A DNA stretch of 50,721 nucleotides from contig CAZXSA010000003.1 in NCBI GenBank assembly GCA_964642815.1, forward strand, positions 1-50,721, in the 5' to 3' direction. Below, piece by piece: positions 33,859 to 43,594 of the stretch; positions within the stretch are counted from its first letter, which is position 1; each line of letters opens with the position of its first letter. The notes under the pieces were generated by a model that made no database searches, had not been told where the DNA came from, and saw only the letters and a list, made by a program, of their open reading frames with translations. This stretch comes from JAAYCU01 sp964642815. GTDB lineage: Bacteria > Planctomycetota > Phycisphaerae > UBA1845 > PWPN01. The translations under genes and the position numbers were made by a program.

Positions 33859-34485
33859 GTGCGGATATTCGTTGATGATCAGCCTTATGTCGCGCAAGGC
33901 AAGGCGGGGCAGACGGTGGCCGAACTGGCCAACGAAGTCTGTCAGAACTGCACGGAACCCGGCAACCGTCTGGTGGTCGGTATCCGATGCAACGGCGTGC
34001 AGGTCGCGAACAACCAGTTGGATCAGGTTTTGGCCAGCCCGGCCGAACACTATGATTCGATTGAGTTGTTGACCCAACCCATTGCCTCGCTGGTGAAGGC
34101 GACGCTCAGCCAGGCCATCGAATTATTCGAGCAATCGGCGGAAAACCGCCGGAAAGCGGCTGATCTGATGACCGAGGGGCGACACACCGAAGCCATGGGA
34201 CGCCTGCAAAGCTTCTTGGAGGTCTGGCGGCAGGTTCAGGATTCGGTATTGATGTGCGGACAGGCCTTGCAAGTGGATCTCGAATCGCTCAAAGTCAACG
34301 ACCTTAACCTGATATCCATTTTGGAAATGATCAAGGATCAACTCAACAACCTGAAAGCGGCCATGGAGTCAGGCGATTACGTCGTGGTCGGTGACATCCT
34401 GCGCTACGAATTAGAAGAACCGAGCGAGTACTGGCTCAAGTTCCTCGGCCTGCTTTGCGAGCAAGCGGACAAACATGTTGGATAA
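33859..34485 (+). CDS. conserved-looking hypothetical protein with a ubiquitin-like N-terminal part
   Basis: A 208-residue protein. Residues about 1-75 (MRIFVDDQPYVAQGKAGQTV ... YDSIELLTQ) suggest a beta-grasp-like start. Residues about 80-205 are long amphipathic helices (LVKATLSQAIELFEQSAENR, then ALQVDLESLKVN, LEMIKDQLNNLKAAMESGD), a likely helical bundle. The GTG at 33859 follows ACGAGGAG by 5 bases. No signal peptide or membrane segment is present. Function unknown; helical-bundle chaperones of flagellar or secretion systems are one guess, with no direct support. Confidence 0.65.
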   Translation: MRIFVDDQPYVAQGKAGQTVAELANEVCQNCTEPGNRLVVGIRCNGVQVANNQLDQVLASPAEHYDSIELLTQPIASLVKATLSQAIELFEQSAENRRKAADLMTEGRHTEAMGRLQSFLEVWRQVQDSVLMCGQALQVDLESLKVNDLNLISILEMIKDQLNNLKAAMESGDYVVVGDILRYELEEPSEYWLKFLGLLCEQADKHVG

Positions 34486-34608
34486 GCCGTCTCCTCGTCC
34501 CGCGTTTTACAAAACCGCTATGTACTTTATACGTCTAAGGATCCATACCATCTTTCCACATGGCCGTTTAACCCTTATCATTCCAATAAGGCCAAGCGAG
34601 ATGAGAAT

Positions 34609-35664
34609 GTGACCGCTAATCGTGAATACCAAGAGCATCTGCGTTCCGTGGATATTATCCGCCTGATGTCCCCGCGACCTTTGTGGCGGCTGATTCGCGG
34701 TAGCGTCCGGGCACCATTCGACGAGCATTTCGCGGGTTCGCCGCTGGCCGTCTGTTGGTTCACGAACTTCTCCTGCAATGCCCGCTGCCCCTTCTGCTGC
34801 AAGGCGGAGGAGATCCGGGCCGGCCGTGATGCATTCCCCCCGCTCGATCCGCCGGGCATAACCAAGTTGTTGACCCGAATCCGCCGCACGGTCGATCTGC
34901 TTTACCTGTCCGGCGGTGAGCCAATGATCCATCCGCATCTCATGCATATTCTGACCGAGGCCCGCCGGCTGGAATTCGCCTCGATCGGTTTAAGCTCCAA
35001 CCTGATCGCCTTGGACCGTTGCGTCGAGGTACTTGACTACGTGGACGCGCTTTCAATGTCCATCCATTCGCCCGATGTCGCGGTTCACGCCTTGAATCTG
35101 GGCGTATCCGTCGATCTGGCCCGGAAAGTTTTCGACAACATCGCCCTGCTCAATCATCATCCCCGTCGTCACCAGATTCGGGTACTGGTTAATTGCGTGA
35201 TAAACGAAAATAACCTCGATACCGTTCCGGATATGGTTGAGTTCAGCGGGCAAAACGGTTTTCTGTTGGAGGTTGTACCGGCCAATGAGCACGGCCACGT
35301 TCCGGCCTCCCTTGCCGACAATCCCGCGTACATGCGGGTCATCGACACCCTGCTTGAACTTCGCCGTTCAGGAAGGGCACCTCAATTGGCCGGCTCAACC
35401 CATTATTATGAGCGCATTCGCACCTTCGAGCCGTTTCGCTGTTTCCCCTATGGTGTTCCAAACATCATGCCCGACGGCCGGTTATGCACGCCCTGCGATA
35501 TCTCCGAACAATATGCCGTCAACATTCTTGACCATGACACCCTCAAGGCGGCCATTAAGGCTTCCCTGCCCTACCTCGGCGCTTACCCCTGTCGCCAAGG
35601 ACGCTGTTTCAAGGCCGGTATCCTTGAACGCAGCCGTTTGTTCGGCCTGTTGGTTGGTAACTGA
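34609..35664 (+). CDS. radical SAM protein with SPASM-like C-terminal cysteines
   Basis: A 351-residue radical SAM enzyme. The iron-sulfur motif is CNARCPFC in WFTNFSCNARCPFCCKAEE, followed by LYLSGGEPMIHPHLM, the GGEP SAM-binding motif. The C-terminal part has further cysteines: FRCFPYGVPNIMPDG, LCTPCDIS and YPCRQGRCF, an arrangement like SPASM or twitch domains that hold an extra cluster. The GTG at 34609 is used because the ATGs nearby run straight into a stop. Its tail is exactly adjacent to the tail of tdk on the other strand. Substrate unknown. Confidence 0.87.
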   Translation: MTANREYQEHLRSVDIIRLMSPRPLWRLIRGSVRAPFDEHFAGSPLAVCWFTNFSCNARCPFCCKAEEIRAGRDAFPPLDPPGITKLLTRIRRTVDLLYLSGGEPMIHPHLMHILTEARRLEFASIGLSSNLIALDRCVEVLDYVDALSMSIHSPDVAVHALNLGVSVDLARKVFDNIALLNHHPRRHQIRVLVNCVINENNLDTVPDMVEFSGQNGFLLEVVPANEHGHVPASLADNPAYMRVIDTLLELRRSGRAPQLAGSTHYYERIRTFEPFRCFPYGVPNIMPDGRLCTPCDISEQYAVNILDHDTLKAAIKASLPYLGAYPCRQGRCFKAGILERSRLFGLLVGN

Positions 35665-36243
35665 TCAACGCCTCAGTTCCAGCGGCGGAGGCTGAAAACA
35701 TTTTCCACAACGCGGTTCGTAACTTTCCGCGCCACCGATCATATCTCGCTCCTCGATCGGGGCGGTACGTTGGGTATGATCCGCCACCTCTCCACAGCGA
35801 GCGCAAACGGATTGGATATATAGGACTTCGTCGGCCATCCGCACCAGCGCCGGCACCGGCCCGAAAGGCAAACCCCACGAATCACGGTCAAGGCCAGCCA
35901 CGACAACCTCCCGCCCCTGGTCAGCCAGCCGCCGACATACATCCACCAGGTCCGACCCGAAAAACTGGGCCTCGTCGATCATAATCAAGCGCGCGTCGCC
36001 GGCGCGTTCCCATATCCCCCCGGCATCCATAACCGGAACCGCCGATGCCCGAAGCCCATCATGTGATACAAGTTGACCGACCGCATACCGATAATCCCGG
36101 GCATGCTTAAACGCCTTGGCCGTGATGCCCAGTCGCTTCGCCCGATCAAGCCATTCAATCAGCCGATCGGTTTTGCCGCTGAACATACAACCGCAAATCA
36201 GCACGACACGGCCACCATCATGTTTTACCCAGCATTCAGTCAA
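35665..36243 (-). CDS. tdk: thymidine kinase
   Basis: A type II thymidine kinase of about 192 residues. The P-loop is GCMFSGKTD, the lid and substrate region ARLIMIDEAQFFGSDLVDVCR (DEAQFF), and GLDRDSWGLPFGPVPALV follows. Two zinc-binding CxxC pairs are seen: VCARCGEVADHT and PRCGKCF. It phosphorylates thymidine for DNA synthesis by salvage. The start is uncertain: a TTG at 36243 with GAGGG upstream is chosen, but a GTG nearer the P-loop is possible, and the open frame runs to 36294. Confidence 0.9.
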   Translation of the reverse strand: MTECWVKHDGGRVVLICGCMFSGKTDRLIEWLDRAKRLGITAKAFKHARDYRYAVGQLVSHDGLRASAVPVMDAGGIWERAGDARLIMIDEAQFFGSDLVDVCRRLADQGREVVVAGLDRDSWGLPFGPVPALVRMADEVLYIQSVCARCGEVADHTQRTAPIEERDMIGGAESYEPRCGKCFQPPPLELRR

Positions 36244-36529
36244 TGAAAGACGCCCTCGGATCGGCCGGCACGTTGTGGTCCGCCGACAAGGCAAATTATT
36301 GTGCCGCCACGGCTTAGGTCAACCATAAAAATACGCTCCGTCCGTTTAACACCACGCCGTTACAGACGGTACAAACCTCATTGCCGACAAACACGCCTGT
36401 AACTAATGTTTAAGCAAGCACTTATATCGAAACGCAATCCCCCGTGCTCTTTTGTTTCCACTCGGTACTCCTTCTGCCTTTTTCTTCAATCACGGAATAG
36501 CGGTGCATACGTTTTTAGGGAGGGAGAAG

Positions 36530-36994
36530 ATGAGTACGATTTCGGGTTTGGGCGGTTTTTCGGGCGGATACATGCCCGCGCAACAGGTTTCTGGAGCGGC
36601 CAACACTTCCGCAAGCCAATCGGTTTCGCCGCTTGCGTCCAGTCAGCAGAGTACAAGTGTAAATGCCTTAACCCAAAACAACCTGGCGGTCATCAGCAAT
36701 AATGAGCTTCTCGGCGCCGTGTTGCTAATGCTCATGCTCGAATACATGCAAAGCAAGGACGATGACGAAAAGAAGGGACTACTCGGCCTGATGGGGTTGA
36801 TCGCCGGTCAGCAGCAGAACGCGAGCGGTTCCCTGTATTTCAGTTCCTCATCGATAGCCGTCAATATGGACAGCCTGCAAATGCAATCGAATTCGATGCA
36901 GACCGGGATCGCGGCCTATAACGGCTCGACGGCCAGTATGCAGCAAGCCCCCTTTGTCGATCCGGGGGCGGGTGGACTGAATGTGGTCGCTTGA
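36530..36994 (+). CDS. small S/Q/M-rich hypothetical protein
   Basis: A 154-residue protein of unknown function. The ATG at 36530 follows a GGGAGGGAGAAG site. The N-terminus (residues 1-60) is rich in S, G and Q and probably unstructured. A central hydrophobic helix (NELLGAVLLMLMLEYMQ, about 62-78) and a KKGLLGLMGLIAG helix follow an acidic-basic turn KDDDEKK. The tail repeats MQSNSMQT, ASMQQAP-like elements. There is no signal peptide. It ends at a clear intrinsic terminator. Confidence 0.7.
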   Translation: MSTISGLGGFSGGYMPAQQVSGAANTSASQSVSPLASSQQSTSVNALTQNNLAVISNNELLGAVLLMLMLEYMQSKDDDEKKGLLGLMGLIAGQQQNASGSLYFSSSSIAVNMDSLQMQSNSMQTGIAAYNGSTASMQQAPFVDPGAGGLNVVA

Positions 36995-37017
36995 TCTCGT
37001 GGGGCTTACAACAACCC

Positions 37018-37053
37018 AAAAGCCCGGAAAGCTCATGCTTTCCGGGCTTTTTA
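37018..37053 (+). terminator. bidirectional intrinsic terminator
   Basis: A perfect stem AAAGCCCGGAAAGC / GCTTTCCGGGCTTT with a four-base loop and T-rich and A-rich ends on both sides. It separates the S/Q-rich gene (plus) from the EF-hand gene (minus). Confidence 0.95.
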
Positions 37054-37105
37054 CTTATCGAGCGGTCATGCTCGACATCGAATGATCATCCGCCAGGCAG
37101 CGAGA

Positions 37106-38068
37106 TTATTCACGTTCATCCCAATGCCACGGACCTCCCCTAAAATCTTCGCCGGGGAAACCGCCGCGCATGCCATTCCCCAATCGCCGCTCTCGCCAAC
37201 CCCTGCGTTGCTGGGGTCTCTCTCGCTCCACCGGATACTCTCGATCTTGCGGAGAAAACTTACCTCCCTCCACGGCGTCCAAGGCCCTCTCCAGCATACG
37301 GACGGCCTGACGGATTTCCTCGATCCGCGAGCATTCCTCTTTAGCCATGCCCGGTCCCATAAATTCACCGGATCGATGGCTCCGCCCGTCCATGGGCGGC
37401 CGGCCTCGTCCCAACCTGCCGGTGAGCGGACCCACTCGATCATCGTCCATTCGGTTTCGTCTCATCCCGGCAGCAGGCCCCGTGCCGGAGGGGCAAAATG
37501 CCGCACCTTTCGGTGACGGACCACCCGGCGCTCGAAGCTTGGCCAATTCCTCACGAACAATTTCGCGAATGCGCTGTTCCAGCCGGGCTATCGCTGGTGG
37601 GCCCTGCAAGCCTTCGGCTTGGCTAAAACCTCCTCGTGGCCCCATCGGCCGTCCAGGACGATCTTCCATTCCTTCTTGTTCCCGGCCACGCATACGCCTC
37701 TCCTCCATTTTGGCCGGGGGTGGGGCACCATCCGCGATATCCGGGCCGCCGAGTCTGGCTCGGTCACGCATTGGCCGTTCGGGGCGGTCTTCCCCGCGAT
37801 CGCGCTCACGGTCCCGCATCCGTCGGCCTTCGGCCACCGGTCCAGACTGGAATTCCTCTTTGCTGATCATTCCATCCCCGTCGGCGTCCAGCATTTCAAA
37901 CAATTTCAGCCCGCCTTCAATAGCCGGCCCGGCTGGCCGATCGCCCCTTGGTCCTCTGATGGGATCCCTCCCCCGCGATTCCCTATCCGGCGCTTCCTGC
38001 GCCCAAGCCGAGGACAATAGAACGCTCATGGCTACCATACATCCCGCTGGAATCCATTGTTTTCTCAT
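37106..38068 (-). CDS. secreted EF-hand protein rich in arginine and glycine
   Basis: A 320-residue protein with a signal peptide (residues 1-23, ending AWA). A single canonical EF-hand, FEMLDADGDGMISKEEF, lies at about residues 57-73. The remainder is strongly charged, rich in R, G, P, E and M (for example RMRDRERDRGEDRPERP), with one clear helix RLEQRIREIVREELAKL. It resembles the secreted, disordered EF-hand proteins common in planctomycetes. Function is unknown; calcium binding is likely from the EF-hand. Confidence 0.78.
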   Translation of the reverse strand: MRKQWIPAGCMVAMSVLLSSAWAQEAPDRESRGRDPIRGPRGDRPAGPAIEGGLKLFEMLDADGDGMISKEEFQSGPVAEGRRMRDRERDRGEDRPERPMRDRARLGGPDIADGAPPPAKMEERRMRGREQEGMEDRPGRPMGPRGGFSQAEGLQGPPAIARLEQRIREIVREELAKLRAPGGPSPKGAAFCPSGTGPAAGMRRNRMDDDRVGPLTGRLGRGRPPMDGRSHRSGEFMGPGMAKEECSRIEEIRQAVRMLERALDAVEGGKFSPQDREYPVERERPQQRRGWRERRLGNGMRGGFPGEDFRGGPWHWDERE

Positions 38069-38367
38069 GACTCATTCTCCTGATAAAAACCATGCACGAA
38101 AAACCGAATCGTCTTCTCGCCACGCTTTGATCCGAATCGCTCATTGCCAGACCAAACGCAAGGGCCGGGACATTATTGCCGCTCGCTCAGGAAATGGGTT
38201 GAAACACCCCATGTGTCAATCATTTCCCCTGGATATGCCTTGATATCGATGGGTATCCGGATACTTCGCGATTTCGTCGGCCGTACGCCGATCCGAACGA
38301 CCGAGAAAACGAAAGACCCATCGGAGTTATCACGGTATCTGGAATGAGTTCGTTGAACGAAGGGTAT

Positions 38368-39216
38368 CTAGGCGACCGGGACGGAAGCCAGTTCGCCGAT
38401 CAGGCGAATCAAATCGGTTACGGTGATGATGCCAACCAAGCCACGATCATCGGCAACGACGGGCAGAGCGCTGAACCCGCCGCGCAGCATGGTTTCGACG
38501 GCCGCAGAGACCGGTGCCTCCGGGCCGACCGTTCGTGGATTAGCCGTCATGATGCTACCCGCCGTCATATTTTCCTGTTCCGACGGCCATTGGGCTCCGC
38601 AAAAAACGCCACCACGGACGGTAACCCCCAAATGCCGGCGTAGATCCCGATCGCTGATCATGCCGGATAAACGGCCATTCTCGATTACCGGCAAATGCTG
38701 CACGCCGGCCCGAGCCATTTTTTCGACCGCGGAACCAACCGGATCGCCGCTACGCAGGGCAATGATTTCGGACTGCATGCAATCCTGGACCTTGATGGTC
38801 GCGAATTCATGACCCGGGATCCGAATACATAAATCCTGATACCAGACCAGCAGGTCTGTCTTGGTCACCACTCCATAAAGGTCTCCATCGGCCATGACCG
38901 GCAATGCCGAAATCCTTTCCGCAAGCATGTGATCCGCGATCTGCTGGATATCCGTGTCGGGACTGATGCAGAATACTTTGCGGGTCATGACCTGGCTGAC
39001 CGGTATGTGTTTTGCGCTGGCCTTTCCGACGGCTACCCCTCTTTCCGCCTTCGCCAGGAGAATGTCCCGATCACTGATCAACCCAACCAGCTTCCCATCC
39101 TGAACCACCATCAGATGACGTATTTGACAAAAGCGCATCGTTTCCACCGCGTCATCAAGGGAAACCGCGGGGTCAACACTAATGGGCGGTTCGGTTAATA
39201 AGTCGGATGCAAACAC
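38368..39216 (-). CDS. protein with four CBS domains
   Basis: A 282-residue cytosolic protein built from two Bateman pairs. The four CBS units start near residues 8, 75, 145 and 210, each with the LMVVQDGKLVGLISDRDIL-type strand-helix pattern (also ALPVMADGDLYGVVTKTDLL, HLPVIENGRLSGMISDRDL, ALPVVADDRGLVGIITVTDL). The start is the GTG at 39216, which follows AGGAGAGG by 6 bases; the ATG at 39237 lacks a good site. CBS pairs bind adenosine nucleotides and regulate partner proteins; none is fused here, so it may act as a nucleotide-sensing partner. Confidence 0.88.
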   Translation of the reverse strand: MFASDLLTEPPISVDPAVSLDDAVETMRFCQIRHLMVVQDGKLVGLISDRDILLAKAERGVAVGKASAKHIPVSQVMTRKVFCISPDTDIQQIADHMLAERISALPVMADGDLYGVVTKTDLLVWYQDLCIRIPGHEFATIKVQDCMQSEIIALRSGDPVGSAVEKMARAGVQHLPVIENGRLSGMISDRDLRRHLGVTVRGGVFCGAQWPSEQENMTAGSIMTANPRTVGPEAPVSAAVETMLRGGFSALPVVADDRGLVGIITVTDLIRLIGELASVPVA

Positions 39217-39521
39217 AAATATCCTCTCCTGATACATTTCCACGCGGATTCCGTACCACCAAGGCAAGGTTGATTTATTCCCTTGATTCATCGACCAGAC
39301 GCAAACCAACATTTACTCCCACCATGAGGAATAATGCACGAATTATCCAGGCAAAGGGTCTTATCCTCCGTTCCCCAATGCATCCGATAATCCTACGGTT
39401 CAATACCGGCCAAGATATCTCCTCAGGCGTAAGAATTTTCCATATTGGGAGGAAAGGAAGGATTCGTGACCGTCTCGGACCATCATCAAACCCCCGAGCA
39501 TCGGGCAGACGAAAAACGAGG

Positions 39522-40481
39522 TCAATCATCGTCATCATTCATCAGCTTTTCCAGGTGAGTTTGCACGGACTCGGCCAAGGCCGGCAGATCGTATCCCCCT
39601 TCCAATACGCTGACCAGCCGCCCGCCGCAAACGGCTTCGGCCAGTTCCCGGACCCGTACGGTCATCCACCCGAAACATTCCGTGCTCAGCGTGATATGCC
39701 CCAGGGGATCCGCGCGATGAGCGTCGAAACCTGAGGAAATCAGTAAAAATTCCGGACGAAAGACGCTGATGGCGGGCAATATTCTTGTCTCGAAAGCCTG
39801 GCGATATTCCCGATCCCCCGAGGCCGGCATCATGGGCACGTTTAACGTGGCCCCCACCCCCTCGCCAACGCCGACCTCATGAGCCCAGCCGGTCCCCGGA
39901 AAGAGGGTCCGCGGATCCTGATGAATGCTGACATACAGGACGTTGGGATCGCTCTCGAAATGATGCTGCGTGCCGTTACCGTGGTGTACGTCCCAGTCCA
40001 GAATCGCCACCCGCTCCAGATCGTGTCGCGCACGCAGATATTCCGCGGCGATGGCCACGTTGTTGAAAAAACAAAACCCCATCGCGTGCGATCGTTCCGC
40101 GTGATGCCCCGGCGGTCGTACCGAACAGAAGGCGTTACGTAACCGCCCGGCGATCACCGCGTCCACCGCATCGATTACTCCCCCGGCCGCCAACAAGGCT
40201 ACCTCGAAACTCGGCCGTACCACCGGGCATTCCGGTGAATCGACGAACTCCGCGTCATGGGCACAGGCATAGCGAAATTCCTCGATATAATTCGGGGCGT
40301 GTACCCGCCTAACCAGATCCTCATCGATCGGCCTTGGCTCGATAATCTCCAACTGATCGAGCAGACCCCGCTCACGTAAACGGTGGTGGATCGCTCCCGT
40401 ACGCTCAGCGCACTCCGGATGATGCGGACCCGTATCGTGCGCCAGATAACGCGAGGAAGAAATGAAACCGGTACTTAACAT
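39522..40481 (-). CDS. histone deacetylase-family hydrolase
   Basis: A 319-residue zinc-dependent deacetylase of the arginase/HDAC fold (AcuC/acetylpolyamine amidohydrolase-like). The active site is complete: HDTGPHHPECAER, RPPGHHAERSHAMGFCFFNN, LDWDVHHGNGTQ (D and H ligands) and SSGFDAHRADPLG (D). The tail VSVLEGGYDL is also family-typical. Substrates in bacteria include acetylated polyamines and acetylated proteins; none can be chosen here. There is no other deacetylation gene next to it. Confidence 0.92.
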   Translation of the reverse strand: MLSTGFISSSRYLAHDTGPHHPECAERTGAIHHRLRERGLLDQLEIIEPRPIDEDLVRRVHAPNYIEEFRYACAHDAEFVDSPECPVVRPSFEVALLAAGGVIDAVDAVIAGRLRNAFCSVRPPGHHAERSHAMGFCFFNNVAIAAEYLRARHDLERVAILDWDVHHGNGTQHHFESDPNVLYVSIHQDPRTLFPGTGWAHEVGVGEGVGATLNVPMMPASGDREYRQAFETRILPAISVFRPEFLLISSGFDAHRADPLGHITLSTECFGWMTVRVRELAEAVCGGRLVSVLEGGYDLPALAESVQTHLEKLMNDDDD

Positions 40482-40584
40482 ACGATTATTATAGCCGTTG
40501 ACGGGCCGTTGTCCCTCCATCGTTTCCCGGAACGGTCCATTTGACCTGGAGACAAGGAGCCATTCGTCCAGGGAACGCAGGGCT

Positions 40585-41514
40585 TTATCGGCAGGTAGCC
40601 AGCTTTTCCATCACTTGCGCGTGAATGCGCTCATTGCGTCCGGCGACGACGTTATAGACGGCCCGATGATCGTCGTTTTGCAGCCGGAAAGGCCGACCCT
40701 CGAAGTCGGTCACCACCGCTCCGGCATTTAAGGCGATCGGCAGGCTCGAAAAGAGATCCATATAGGGCTGATTCACCGCGAAATAGACATCGATCCGCCC
40801 CAGGGCCACTTCCACGAAACCGATCGGTCCTCCCGTCGGATAAAGCAACTTGAAAGCACAAATCACGTTTCCATATCGCTCCAGCAGGGGTTTTAGGAAC
40901 TTACCGGTTTTTAGACCGTGCGAGGCAACGTAGGCGTTCTGTAAATCCTCTGGTGGTTTTCCGACGTTTCGACAACGATAGTCCTCGTCCAGACGTTGTC
41001 GGTTGACAACCTGGCCGCCTCGGATCGTGGCCACGTAGGCAGTCCGCTCATCGGCATAGGAGATGCTGTTCTGTAACACGTCACCGGCCGCCGCGCTGAC
41101 CGGAGTAAAATCGTGGGCGTATAAAGCCAGGGAGGTATACCACCAGATCGGCAGTTGACGCTTGAACAGCCAGCTCCCATCGAAAGGATCAGAGATGCCG
41201 TAAAGCGGATCGCCCTGGCGATCCAGGTTTATTTCCACGCGCTCGGCTTCCTCGGAAAGCAGAATGATCGGCCGGTCCAATTCGGTCAGCCTCTTTATGT
41301 AACCGCTTTCCGTCAGGGTATCGACCCCGAAGACCTCGGGATCCCACGATTTCCAATCCCCCCCGCGTTTGCGGACGGTCCGCCGACCGGCGACTCCCCC
41401 TTTCAGCTTACGCACGGTATCCATGGCCTCGGCAACCGCCGCCACATTAAAAGCGGTCAACGGCGATTCCTCGTCCAAACGGGCCAACCGTTCCCTGAAC
41501 CTATCCTTGGCCAT
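40585..41514 (-). CDS. inositol monophosphatase-family protein
   Basis: A 309-residue protein with the metal-binding motif DPFDGS (usually DPxDGT) after the acidic EEAERVE segment, and a MDLFSSLPIALNAGAVVTDFEG stretch matching the C-terminal D-x-A-A-G...EAGG metal region. Some positions differ (S for T in DPFDGS). The substrate is uncertain: inositol phosphates, adenosine phosphates or sugar bisphosphates are all used in the family. The second of two adjacent ATGs (41514) gives the better spacing from AAGGAG. Confidence 0.82.
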   Translation of the reverse strand: MAKDRFRERLARLDEESPLTAFNVAAVAEAMDTVRKLKGGVAGRRTVRKRGGDWKSWDPEVFGVDTLTESGYIKRLTELDRPIILLSEEAERVEINLDRQGDPLYGISDPFDGSWLFKRQLPIWWYTSLALYAHDFTPVSAAAGDVLQNSISYADERTAYVATIRGGQVVNRQRLDEDYRCRNVGKPPEDLQNAYVASHGLKTGKFLKPLLERYGNVICAFKLLYPTGGPIGFVEVALGRIDVYFAVNQPYMDLFSSLPIALNAGAVVTDFEGRPFRLQNDDHRAVYNVVAGRNERIHAQVMEKLATCR

Positions 41515-41651
41515 CATAGACTCCTTCGAGTTCGAGCCGTCCAACGAAGGCAGACTGCCTGCATGGCGGCGCGCAACATGCCCAGACGATTCCAAAAGGC
41601 CAAGCCTAATGTGTTAAGATGGATTCATCAACCGCGGAATTGTTCTATTTC

Positions 41652-41858
41652 TCAGACAAGCAATCGGACCCCGATGGCCTGCATGCATTCCTGGCCGCGC
41701 GCGGTCTCAAACTCCACGGAAGCCCCTTCGCGGAGCTGCTCCGCGTCACCCACCACGAGTGAACCGCGTTGGACGAGAACATCCGGACCACCGTCGTCCT
41801 TGCGGATGAACCCGAACCCCCTTTGGGTGTCAAACCATTTAATCACCCCCGTGGCCAT
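41652..41858 (-). CDS. cold-shock-domain protein
   Basis: A 68-residue single-domain protein of the CspA type. RNP1 appears as KWFDTQRGFGFIR, and RNP2 is divergent (VLVQRG instead of the usual VFVHFS). EQLREGASVEFETARG and MQAIGVRLL complete the OB fold. The ATG at 41858 has GGAG upstream. It binds single-stranded nucleic acid and probably acts as an RNA chaperone. Confidence 0.9.
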   Translation of the reverse strand: MATGVIKWFDTQRGFGFIRKDDGGPDVLVQRGSLVVGDAEQLREGASVEFETARGQECMQAIGVRLLV

Positions 41859-42256
41859 ACACGCTCCTCCTACGCTGTCAACCTGCAAAAAAATGGCGAC
41901 AACCCCGAGATGCGCCGCCGTTTTTTCCGCAAACTTGCCCTTTTCATCAACGATCTGTCCAGCTCGGTCACCTACTGGCTAATCCTAAGGTAATCAAACG
42001 GGAAACATAATCAAACTCCTTGAGGCAATTCCATAGAATAATATAGAGGCATATAGACGAAAACTACGTAAAAGTACTTAGGCCTAAAAATGTTATTACC
42101 CGATATGGATTACATTCAAGATTGAGTTGGGCTCGCGAATATAACTATTAGCAAATAAGATGAAGCTACAATAACCAATGTCGTGCAGTTTCGATTGATA
42201 AGATGTCTTTTTAGTGTGAGGGAGGGGGTCGGAAAAATATTTTGCAAAAACGAGTT
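41859..42256. other. AT-rich intergenic region
   Basis: About 400 bases with no gene; the part from 42000 to 42250 is markedly AT-rich, including runs such as AATAATATAGAGGCATATAG. I see no promoter or hairpin worth naming. Confidence 0.5.
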
Positions 42257-43462
42257 TTATTCATCCCGCGTCGCTTTTGGAGGCGTATCGATCAGGGTTG
42301 ACTGTAAGGCCAGGAGGGCATACGCGGTAACCAGATAGGGATTGTTTTCCTCCCATCGGGCGGCCGTATTAATCCAACTGCCATCAGGTCGCTGCGTAAC
42401 CTGCAATTGCCTGACCAAATCAAACCGCCAATCATGTCGGTTGCCATCGGGATCGACCACCCAAGGCTCACCCCATGCCTGCAAAGCTCTGGCAAACACG
42501 TGGTAATAATAATACAGCCCCTCCTTGGATTGTTGCCCGACCATATTGGGATTGCTTTCCAGCGTATAATGCCGGCGAATCCAGTCCCAGGCCGCGCGCA
42601 CGCGAGGATCGTTTCGCTCGACGCCGGCGTAGAGAAGACTCTTAAATCCCGCGTAGGTCATCGAACCGTAAGATCGCGGCAGACTACGCCCCTGAACCAC
42701 GACTTGGCCCGCCTTACTTTCACCGTCGTTCGCCGGCGAATAGATGAATCCGCCGTCTTCCGCCCCGCGGGCGAAAGGTTGATCGTTGCTCTGGCTGAGC
42801 ATCTGGCACCTCTGGACGAACTTGATCGCCCGCCGGTAAACAGGATCGCTTGGTGGCAAACCGCTGTCGTGGAGGGCTTCCAGCATCATTTGGGTGTTGG
42901 ACAGGTCGGGACGCTTCGCCCCGTCGCCATAACCCGCCCCGCCATACCATGAGTGCCCGGTATCGATCGGTCGCCCTTCCGGATCCTCCTTACTTTCCGT
43001 CCATTGATTCCCCTTGAGGTATTCGACCACCCGAGCCTTTTCCCGCTCCAGATCCGGATCGGCCAGGACCGAGAGCATCATCAGGGCGATGCTGCTCGTA
43101 TAATTGGCATAACCAACTTGCGGGTTATAAATACCTCCATCCGGCTGCTGGTGCTTGAGTACGAAACGCACCGCCCGGCGCACGATCGGATGTCGCGGAC
43201 CGTGGGCGGGATCCTGCATGAACGCCTTGGCGATAAGGGCGGTAATCGCCGGGTCCGACCCCGCCCCGAATCCGGGCCAACCGCCGTCCTCCGCCTGGGT
43301 TCCGGCCAGGAAAAGCAACCCCTTGGCCATGACCGGTGTCGCCAATGTACGCAACTTGCTCAGATTAACGCCTGCCTGAACCGGCTGGGAGGTTGCGGCC
43401 TGATCCATGGCCAAGCATAATCCATTAACCGAAATCAACAGAATAAATGCCCCGAAACGCAT
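42257..43462 (-). CDS. exported prenyltransferase/squalene-cyclase-repeat protein
   Basis: A 401-residue protein with a signal peptide (residues 1-18 or so, ending LCLA). Repeated QW-like blocks are seen: TQAEDGGWPGFG, KHQQPDGGIYNP, RAEDGGFIYSP-type and VTQRPDGSWINTAARW, which mark an alpha/alpha-toroid as in squalene-hopene cyclases and related proteins. It lacks a DxDD cyclase motif that I can place, so a carbohydrate- or protein-binding toroid, not a cyclase, is more likely. The ATG at 43462 is used. It is preceded by an EF-G-like gene on the same strand 132 bases upstream. Confidence 0.82.
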   Translation of the reverse strand: MRFGAFILLISVNGLCLAMDQAATSQPVQAGVNLSKLRTLATPVMAKGLLFLAGTQAEDGGWPGFGAGSDPAITALIAKAFMQDPAHGPRHPIVRRAVRFVLKHQQPDGGIYNPQVGYANYTSSIALMMLSVLADPDLEREKARVVEYLKGNQWTESKEDPEGRPIDTGHSWYGGAGYGDGAKRPDLSNTQMMLEALHDSGLPPSDPVYRRAIKFVQRCQMLSQSNDQPFARGAEDGGFIYSPANDGESKAGQVVVQGRSLPRSYGSMTYAGFKSLLYAGVERNDPRVRAAWDWIRRHYTLESNPNMVGQQSKEGLYYYYHVFARALQAWGEPWVVDPDGNRHDWRFDLVRQLQVTQRPDGSWINTAARWEENNPYLVTAYALLALQSTLIDTPPKATRDE

Positions 43463-43594
43463 GGACACACCCCATTGGAGTAATAGCTGGATTGAAGCAT
43501 CGTAACGATGCCGTGGCGCACAAAATCCGCCGATGGAAAGTTCCACCGCATTTAAATGGGACTCATCGGCGGGCTGAAAAACTGTTACCGGTTA

